A DNA stretch of 64,000 bases from Lachnospiraceae bacterium Zagget2 (GTDB lineage Bacteria > Bacillota > Clostridia > Lachnospirales > Lachnospiraceae): contig MSHD01000059.1 in assembly GCA_001941045.1 (NCBI GenBank), positions 10,433 through 74,432 on the forward strand, in the 5' to 3' direction. Below the pieces are notes generated by a model that saw nothing but the letters and a program-made list of their open reading frames with translations, did no database searches and was not told the DNA's origin. This document shows, piece after piece, positions 59,396 to 64,000 of the stretch. The position numbers were made by a program, and so were the translations under genes. Each line of letters opens with the position of its first letter. Within the stretch, counting starts at the first letter, position 1.

Positions 59396-60066
59396 AACAC
59401 ACTTTCCCCGCAGATATTCCGGATAAAGCTCCTGCGATGAAGCGGGCAGGGACCGAGCTTCTTCAGCGCCTCAATATGAGCCGCCGAACCGTAACCTTTG
59501 TTTGAGGCAAAGAAATAACCCGGGTACTCCTCATCGAGCGCTTCCATCATGCGATCCCGCGTTACCTTCGCGACGACGCTGGCCGCCGCGATCGAAAGAC
59601 TCTTCGCATCGCCCTTGATGATCGGCACCTGCAGCTGCTCAAGACCCGGGATCGTCACCGCGTCGTTCAGCAGCACGTCCGGCGCCGGCTCCAGCTTTCC
59701 GACGGCCTCGCGCATCGCCTCATAGGTCGCCTGCAGGATATTGATCTCATCGATCCGCTCCTGGCTCACGACGCCGAGGCCGACCGACACTGCCTTCTCC
59801 ATAATCTCATCGTAAAGGAGCTCCCGTCGCCGCGGCGTCAGCTTCTTAGAATCATTCAAATAGAGAATCCGGCAGTCCGCGGGCAGAATCACCGCTCCCG
59901 CCACGACCGGACCGGCCAGCGGCCCGCGCCCGACCTCGTCGATGCCGCAGATCACGCCGCAGGACGCATATTCGCGCTCATAAACGCGCATCGCATCCAG
60001 CCGTGCGAGCTCCGCTTCGAGCTTCTGCTGCCTTTTTATCTCACGTTCTTCCTTTTTTGTCATCAC
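59392..60066 (-). CDS. rnhB: Ribonuclease HII
   Basis: A 224-residue RNase HII that removes ribonucleotides from DNA. The start GIDEVGRGPLAGPVVAGAVI contains the first Asp-Glu of the active site; DSKKLTPRRRELLYDEI and AAASVVAKVTRDRMMEALDE follow. An N-terminal basic extension (about 35 residues) is longer than in E. coli, as in many Firmicutes. It overlaps lepB upstream and yraN downstream by 4 bases. Confidence 0.95.
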   Translation of the reverse strand: MMTKKEEREIKRQQKLEAELARLDAMRVYEREYASCGVICGIDEVGRGPLAGPVVAGAVILPADCRILYLNDSKKLTPRRRELLYDEIMEKAVSVGLGVVSQERIDEINILQATYEAMREAVGKLEPAPDVLLNDAVTIPGLEQLQVPIIKGDAKSLSIAAASVVAKVTRDRMMEALDEEYPGYFFASNKGYGSAAHIEALKKLGPCPLHRRSFIRNICGESVL

Positions 60067-60626
60067 CGATGCCTCAGTATTCCAAACTTCGAGAGCGGCC
60101 AGATCCGGATGAAAGCTCTCCCGATGATCTCTTCGCGGCTGATCAGACCCACGCTCGGATCACGGCTGTCGGTACTGTCATTCCGATTGTCACCAAGTAC
60201 AAAATACTCATCCTCTCCCAGTGTGATCGGATCCGATGCAAGTCCGGAATTCCGGATCACCTCACGCCCGTAAGATTCGATGAGTTCCTCGCCGTCTATA
60301 TAGATCGTACCGTCCACAATCTGTACCGTCTCTCCCGGAAGACCGATGATTCGCTTGATAAAATAGGTATTTTCCTCATAACGATACGGAAATACAATAA
60401 TGTCAAAACGCTGCGGATCCGAAAAACGGTACGTCAGTTTATCCACAATCAGATTGTCGCCGTCACTCAAGGTATTTTCCATGGAGCTGCCGCTCACATA
60501 GGTACGCTGTCCTACAAAGTGAATGATCAGAAAGGTGGCCAGCACGACAGCCGCTACGTAGAGCACAAAGCTCAGAAATTCCCTGAAGATACTCCTCTTC
60601 TCTTTTTCCTTTTTCTTCTTAGCCAT
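60063..60626 (-). CDS. lepB: Signal peptidase I
   Basis: A 187-residue signal peptidase of the short Gram-positive type that cleaves signal peptides of exported proteins. One N-terminal TM helix (about 18-38) and the complete Ser/Lys dyad: Ser 48 in VSGSSMENTL and Lys 91 in YFIKRIIGLPGE; later motif GDNRNDSTDSR is also present. The start at 60626 overlaps the rbgA stop. A second, altered paralogue lies upstream of rbgA. Confidence 0.95.
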   Translation of the reverse strand: MAKKKKEKEKRSIFREFLSFVLYVAAVVLATFLIIHFVGQRTYVSGSSMENTLSDGDNLIVDKLTYRFSDPQRFDIIVFPYRYEENTYFIKRIIGLPGETVQIVDGTIYIDGEELIESYGREVIRNSGLASDPITLGEDEYFVLGDNRNDSTDSRDPSVGLISREEIIGRAFIRIWPLSKFGILRHR

Positions 60627-61488
60627 TTTGCACCTCGTCCCGATCCGGGTACTCCAGAGTGATGCGCCCGAGGCTGCCGCTGCGGAAATCGTCCAGCAGC
60701 GCCGACGCCGCGCGCGCGCAGTCATCTTCCGCACCTTTCAGGCGATAGCCGCGCGCCCGGGCAATCAGGGGCAGCAACTGCTCATTACTTATATCTTCCG
60801 ATATGGAAATCCCGTAACGTGCTTCCAGCACTCCCGGATAATGCGTCCGCAAAAATGCGGCAAGTTCTACGGACAGCTCATTCAGATTCAGTACGTGGTC
60901 GCCCACCGAGCCAAGCATCGCCAGGCGCGTACCCACCTGCGGATCATCGAACTTCGGCCAGAGAATCCCGGGCGTATCGAGAAGTTCCACCTGCCGGTTC
61001 AGCCGGATCCACTGCGCACCTTTCGTAACACCCGGCTTATTGCCGGTCTTTGCACAGGCACGACCTGCAAAACTGTTGATAAAGGTGGACTTACCGACAT
61101 TGGGAATGCCCACAACCATCGCACGCACCGGGCGGTTCAGAATCCCGCGCCTGCGATCGCGTTCCGTCTTCTCCCGGCAGGCTTCCTGAATAACGGCCTG
61201 AATCTCCTTCATATTGGCCTGGCTGCGCGAATCCAGTTTCAGCGCGTAGAACCCCTGCTTCCGGAACCAGGCGGCCCATTCCTCGTTGCAGTGCGCGTCC
61301 GCCAGATCTGCCTTGTTGAGCAGAATCACCCGCGCCTTTCCCCTGCCCAGCTCGTCGATATCCGGATTGCGACTCGCGAGCGGCGCACGTGCGTCCACGA
61401 GCTCAATAATCAGATCTACCAGTTTTTTATTTTCCTGCATCATACGCCGGGCTTTCGTCATATGACCCGGATACCACTGTATGTCCAT
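60619..61488 (-). CDS. rbgA: Ribosome biogenesis GTPase RbgA (YlqF)
   Basis: A 289-residue circularly permuted GTPase needed for late 50S assembly. In order: IIELVDARAPLASRNPDI (G4-like NKAD at NKADLADAH follows), then G1 GIPNVGKSTFINSFAG and DTPGILWP. The start at 61488 (MDIQWYPGHM) has AGGAG 4 bases upstream; a GTG at 61506 is less likely. It lies between two signal peptidase genes. Confidence 0.95.
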   Translation of the reverse strand: MDIQWYPGHMTKARRMMQENKKLVDLIIELVDARAPLASRNPDIDELGRGKARVILLNKADLADAHCNEEWAAWFRKQGFYALKLDSRSQANMKEIQAVIQEACREKTERDRRRGILNRPVRAMVVGIPNVGKSTFINSFAGRACAKTGNKPGVTKGAQWIRLNRQVELLDTPGILWPKFDDPQVGTRLAMLGSVGDHVLNLNELSVELAAFLRTHYPGVLEARYGISISEDISNEQLLPLIARARGYRLKGAEDDCARAASALLDDFRSGSLGRITLEYPDRDEVQNG

Positions 61489-61495
61489 CTTACTC

Positions 61496-62089
61496 CTAAC
61501 TTCCACCCTTCGGAATCGGCCCGAAATTCTCCCACGGAAAACTCACAAACCAGGCCTTTCCATAAATATCCTCCAGCTTTACATTTCCGATATCCGCATA
61601 GCGGCTGTCCTCGCTGGCATTACGATTGTCCCCGAGCACAAAGTATTCGCCCTCTCCTACCGTCAGCTCCTCCTCGGCGAGCCCCGCATAATCCATCTGC
61701 TCGCTTCCGATCCCGGTCTCGTAAAGCTCGCCGTTCACATAGACAAAACCGTCGATAATCTGAATCGTATCGCCCGGTACGCCAATCACCCGGCGCATAT
61801 AGTAGTGGGAATTCTCATTGCCATTCGGTTTGAAGACGATCACATCGCCGCGCTGCGGCGTGGAGACCAGGTAAATAAAGCGGTTCACGAAAACGCTGTC
61901 GCCGCTGTTCACAGACGGTTCCATCGTCTGCCCCACGCAGGTAAGACCCGTCATAAAATAAAACACAAGCACGCAGCCGATCGCGAACGCAAGCACAATT
62001 TCGCCCACCCAGAGCAGGGCGGCCTGCACCGCGGACGGCTTAATGATTCTTTTCTTCTTATAGAAACTGAGTCCTTTTTTTCTTCTCAT
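61496..62089 (-). CDS. Signal peptidase I-like protein with altered catalytic residues
   Basis: A 197-residue paralogue of signal peptidase I with a basic N-terminus and one TM helix (about 22-46). The family fold is plain (NRFIYLVSTPQRGDVIVFKP; YFVLGDNRNASEDSR), but the catalytic Ser position reads CVGQTMEPSV, with Thr 55 in place of Ser, and the general-base position reads YYMRRVIGVPGD, with Arg 99 in place of Lys. Both members of the Ser/Lys dyad are thus replaced. It may be an inactive or regulatory paralogue, or Thr may work in some other way. The start at 62089 has GGGGAG 9 bases upstream. It follows rplS and precedes rbgA. Confidence 0.85.
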   Translation of the reverse strand: MRRKKGLSFYKKKRIIKPSAVQAALLWVGEIVLAFAIGCVLVFYFMTGLTCVGQTMEPSVNSGDSVFVNRFIYLVSTPQRGDVIVFKPNGNENSHYYMRRVIGVPGDTIQIIDGFVYVNGELYETGIGSEQMDYAGLAEEELTVGEGEYFVLGDNRNASEDSRYADIGNVKLEDIYGKAWFVSFPWENFGPIPKGGS

Positions 62090-62115
62090 GGGATCTGTCT
62101 CCCCGGATAGTAATA

Positions 62116-62146
62116 GAGGGACATTATACTTACGTACATGTCCCTC
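62116..62146 (-). other. Hairpin between rplS and the signal peptidase-like gene
   Basis: GAGGGACA (62116-62123) pairs with TGTCCCTC (62139-62146). No good T run follows on the minus strand (TATTACT), so it may be a processing or partial termination site in the operon. Confidence 0.4.
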
Positions 62147-62176
62147 GCATTCCTCAAGCAATCCTGGCGTCTGCTC

Positions 62177-62524
62177 TTATCTGATACGCTCTTTGACCTT
62201 CGCAGACTTGCCGACGCGGTCTCTGAGATAGAACAGCTTTGCACGGCGTACCTTGCCTTCGCGCACCACTTCTACCTTCTCCACGTTCGGAGAATGAAGC
62301 GGCCAGGTCTTCTCCACACCGATACCGTTCGATGTCTTTCTGACAGTGAATGTCGTACGGCAGCCGGAGCCCTGCACCTTCAGCACGGTGCCCTCAAAAA
62401 TCTGGATTCTCTCGCGGTTTCCCTCTTTGATCTTCGCGGATACGCGGACGGTATCGCCGACACGGAAGCTCGGCGCGTCCTCCTTGATCTGCTCTGCTTC
62501 GATCTTTCTGATAATCTCGTTCAT
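62177..62524 (-). CDS. rplS: 50S ribosomal protein L19
   Basis: A 115-residue L19, at the 30S/50S interface. Conserved segments are [35 protein letters not shown] and [20 protein letters not shown], with the C-terminus [27 protein letters not shown] lies close to the ATG. It is separated from trmD by 95 bases, in which a ribosomal protein leader could lie, but I saw no convincing fold. Confidence 0.97.
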   Translation of the reverse strand: MNEIIRKIEAEQIKEDAPSFRVGDTVRVSAKIKEGNRERIQIFEGTVLKVQGSGCRTTFTVRKTSNGIGVEKTWPLHSPNVEKVEVVREGKVRRAKLFYLRDRVGKSAKVKERIR

Positions 62525-62619
62525 TGTGTTCCTCCTTCATAACTCGATGTTCTTAATGCCGGAACGACAACAGAGGACCATCTCCTTCTTTTCACAACGC
62601 GTTTTATTCTGTCATACTT

Positions 62620-63342
62620 CTATTTTCTTTGCAAGAAGATTTTATCTCCCTTTGTGAGCTGCGCGCGTTCCATCAGCTCGGGACGGCGCTCCATCGTGCG
62701 CAGCAGCGACTGTTCTCTCCTCCAGCGGTCAACATTCGCATGATGACCGGATAAAAGGATCGGCGGCACCGTCTTCCCATGCCACTCTTCCGGACGGCTG
62801 TACTGCGGATATTCGAGCAGACCGTCGTGAAAGGAATCATACTGCGCAGACTCTTCATTGTGCAGAACGCCGTCTACCAGACGCGACACCGCATCCATCA
62901 CGACCAGCGCCGGAAGCTCGCCCCCGGTCAGCACATAGTCGCCGATCGACACTTCCTCATCCACAATCTCCTCAATCAGGCGCTCATCCATACCCTCGTA
63001 ATGCCCGCAGAGCAGGATGAGCTCCTCCTCCTGCGAGAATTCCTGCGCCATCTGCTGGTCGAACACGCGGCCCTGCGGACTCATATAGAGGGTCCGCGGC
63101 CTCTTCTCCATACCGGAGACAATGGACTGCCAGGCGCGGTAGACCGGCTCAGCCTGCATGACCATACCCGCTCCGCCGCCATAGGGATAATCATCCACAC
63201 GCCCCCGGTTGTTGACCGAGAAGTCACGGATATTCACTGTTTCAAGCGAAAGGAGCCCCTTTTCCATGGCGCGGCCGGTGATGCTCGTCTGAAAGCCGTC
63301 CCGGATCATATCCGGGAACAGCGTCAACACATAAAATTTCAT
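62620..63342 (-). CDS. trmD: tRNA (guanine37-N1)-methyltransferase TrmD
   Basis: A 240-residue SPOUT-fold enzyme methylating G37 of tRNA to prevent frameshifting. Family segments: MKFYVLTLFPDMIRDGFQTS, YMSPQGRVFDQQMAQEFS, the knot LLCGHYEGMDERLIEEIVDE, and SIGDYVLTGGELPALVVMDA. It overlaps rimM by 4 bases (63339-63342). Confidence 0.98.
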   Translation of the reverse strand: MKFYVLTLFPDMIRDGFQTSITGRAMEKGLLSLETVNIRDFSVNNRGRVDDYPYGGGAGMVMQAEPVYRAWQSIVSGMEKRPRTLYMSPQGRVFDQQMAQEFSQEEELILLCGHYEGMDERLIEEIVDEEVSIGDYVLTGGELPALVVMDAVSRLVDGVLHNEESAQYDSFHDGLLEYPQYSRPEEWHGKTVPPILLSGHHANVDRWRREQSLLRTMERRPELMERAQLTKGDKIFLQRK

Positions 63343-63851
63343 AGATCCAGCAGTCCTTCCAGCACATGGACGAGCATGCGCTTTTCTTCCACATTCACGT
63401 CGAGGATGCAGTCACGGATCGCCGGAAGCAGAATCTCCTTCCCCTCCGGGGTCTTCACCACATACACGTCATTGGCGCCGGTCTCCAGCACATCGCTCAG
63501 TTCTCCGAGTGTCTGTCCCTCGTCCGTGCGCACCTCCATGCCGATGAGGTCAGCGATAAAATTCTCATTCTCCGCCAGCGGAACCGCGTCCTCCCGTGAG
63601 ACATAGAGATCCATGCCCTTATAGCGCTCTACCGCCTCGATGCTGTCATGACCCCGGAATTTCAGAATCACAAGATTCTTGAAAAATCTGACGCCGTCGA
63701 TCTCAAGTGACAGGTACTCTTTTCTGGTGTCCAGCAGCACTTTCTGAAGCTGCTGAAACCTGGCCGGATCGTCTGTCGTCGGATAAACCTTCACCTCCCC
63801 GCGCACGCCATGCGTCGAGGAGATGACTCCGACTCTCAAAAACTGCTCCAT
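63339..63851 (-). CDS. rimM: 16S rRNA maturation factor RimM
   Basis: A 170-residue 30S assembly factor. The N-terminal RimM domain has GVISSTHGVRGEVKVYPTTD, and the C-terminal PRC-barrel domain has FIADLIGMEVRTDEGQTLGE and DVYVVKTPEGKEILLPAIRD. It follows khpA by one base and overlaps trmD. Confidence 0.97.
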   Translation of the reverse strand: MEQFLRVGVISSTHGVRGEVKVYPTTDDPARFQQLQKVLLDTRKEYLSLEIDGVRFFKNLVILKFRGHDSIEAVERYKGMDLYVSREDAVPLAENENFIADLIGMEVRTDEGQTLGELSDVLETGANDVYVVKTPEGKEILLPAIRDCILDVNVEEKRMLVHVLEGLLDL

Positions 63852-63852
63852 A

Positions 63853-64000
63853 CTACTGTACGATCTCCACGATCACCTTGCTGTCATCCCTGGAAGACGC
63901 AGCTTTCACAACGGAACGAATCGCCTTTGCGATACGCCCCTGTTTGCCGATCACCTTGCCCATATCGGAGGGCGCAACGCGGAGCTCAACAACTGTCGTG
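63853..64000 (-). CDS. khpA: KH-domain RNA-binding protein KhpA (partial)
   Basis: The gene continues past the right edge; the C-terminal 48 residues are present. The KH motif GKVIGKQGRIAKAIRSVVKA and the end SKVIVEIVQ are characteristic of KhpA/YlqC, a small RNA chaperone encoded between rpsP and rimM in Firmicutes. It is separated from rimM by one base. Confidence 0.93.
   Translation of the reverse strand, partial: TTVVELRVAPSDMGKVIGKQGRIAKAIRSVVKAASSRDDSKVIVEIVQ

Noticed and set aside
62525-62619. Ribosomal protein leader (autoregulatory) upstream of rplS
   Set aside because: The 95 bases gave no stable fold that I could recognise by eye; a covariance search would be needed.
1-64000. CRISPR array, rRNA operon or insertion sequence
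   Set aside because: No regularly spaced direct repeats of 25-40 bases, no rRNA sequence, and no transposase motifs were found on either strand.

Overview
The window looks like a chromosomal segment of a Gram-positive, endospore-lineage anaerobe, most likely a member of the Lachnospiraceae (Clostridia). The evidence is the gene content and order: the khpA-rimM-trmD-rplS-lepB-rbgA-rnhB-yraN series, gpsA-plsY-der-DUF512, spoIIM beside xerD, ribonuclease Y beside proC and recX-recA, a LexA box of the Firmicutes type at recA, strong AGGAGG ribosome binding sites, and families typical of gut Lachnospiraceae (DUF5688, a DUF4118 histidine kinase, an HTH protein of the kind usually paired with DUF3990). 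Most genes lie on the minus strand. No phage, insertion sequence, integron or CRISPR array was seen.

Layout. 1-10.3 kb: the 5' part of a peptide ABC transporter lipoprotein gene, a PatB/MalY-type C-S lyase, FtsH, a PfkB-family fructokinase with a small helical protein, an accessory patch (gene remnant plus HTH protein), and a histidine kinase/response regulator pair. 10.4-16.6 kb: a small acidic protein, a calcium P-type ATPase, a protein of unknown function, a TetR regulator beside a flavodoxin-like protein, and a wrecked locus holding the 3' ends of a sugar symporter gene and of its divergent PucR-type regulator. 16.5-23.2 kb: an overlapping TraX/beta-helix/topoisomerase III cluster, divergent from tmcAL and a KdpDE-like two-component pair. 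23.2-30.9 kb: a cobalamin riboswitch that leads into no gene, then CBS, cardiolipin synthase, MscS, LigA, a pseudouridine synthase, a helical protein and an SH3 protein. 30.9-31.35 kb: tRNA-Arg and an elaborate inverted and tandem repeat element. 31.3-40.5 kb: a DUF5688 protein, DAHP synthase, a 1015-residue fusion of a PEP-synthase-like kinase with a glutamine amidotransferase, xerD, spoIIM, proC and ribonuclease Y. 40.6-50.9 kb: recX-recA with an SOS box, asd-argH, a formate/nitrite channel, tRNA-Thr, an acyltransferase and a large membrane protein, and ilvN-ilvC. 50.9-64 kb: a stand-alone homocysteine methyltransferase domain, PspA, gpsA-plsY-der-DUF512, a PRPP synthetase, and the ribosome/tRNA/secretion operon up to khpA.

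The observations most worth following are: (1) the kinase-amidotransferase fusion at 33469-36516, whose two halves resemble the glutamine kinase and gamma-glutamyl hydrolase of nucleoside phosphoramidate synthesis in Campylobacter; (2) the riboswitch at 23445-23620, driven by a perfect consensus promoter but without a downstream reading frame, so possibly a B12-controlled noncoding RNA; (3) a signal peptidase I paralogue at 61496-62089 whose catalytic Ser and Lys are replaced by Thr and Arg; (4) the structured repeat at 31089-31337; and (5) two terminators whose 3' arm doubles as the ribosome binding site of the next gene. All functions are assigned by reading the sequence and recognising motifs; no database search was run.
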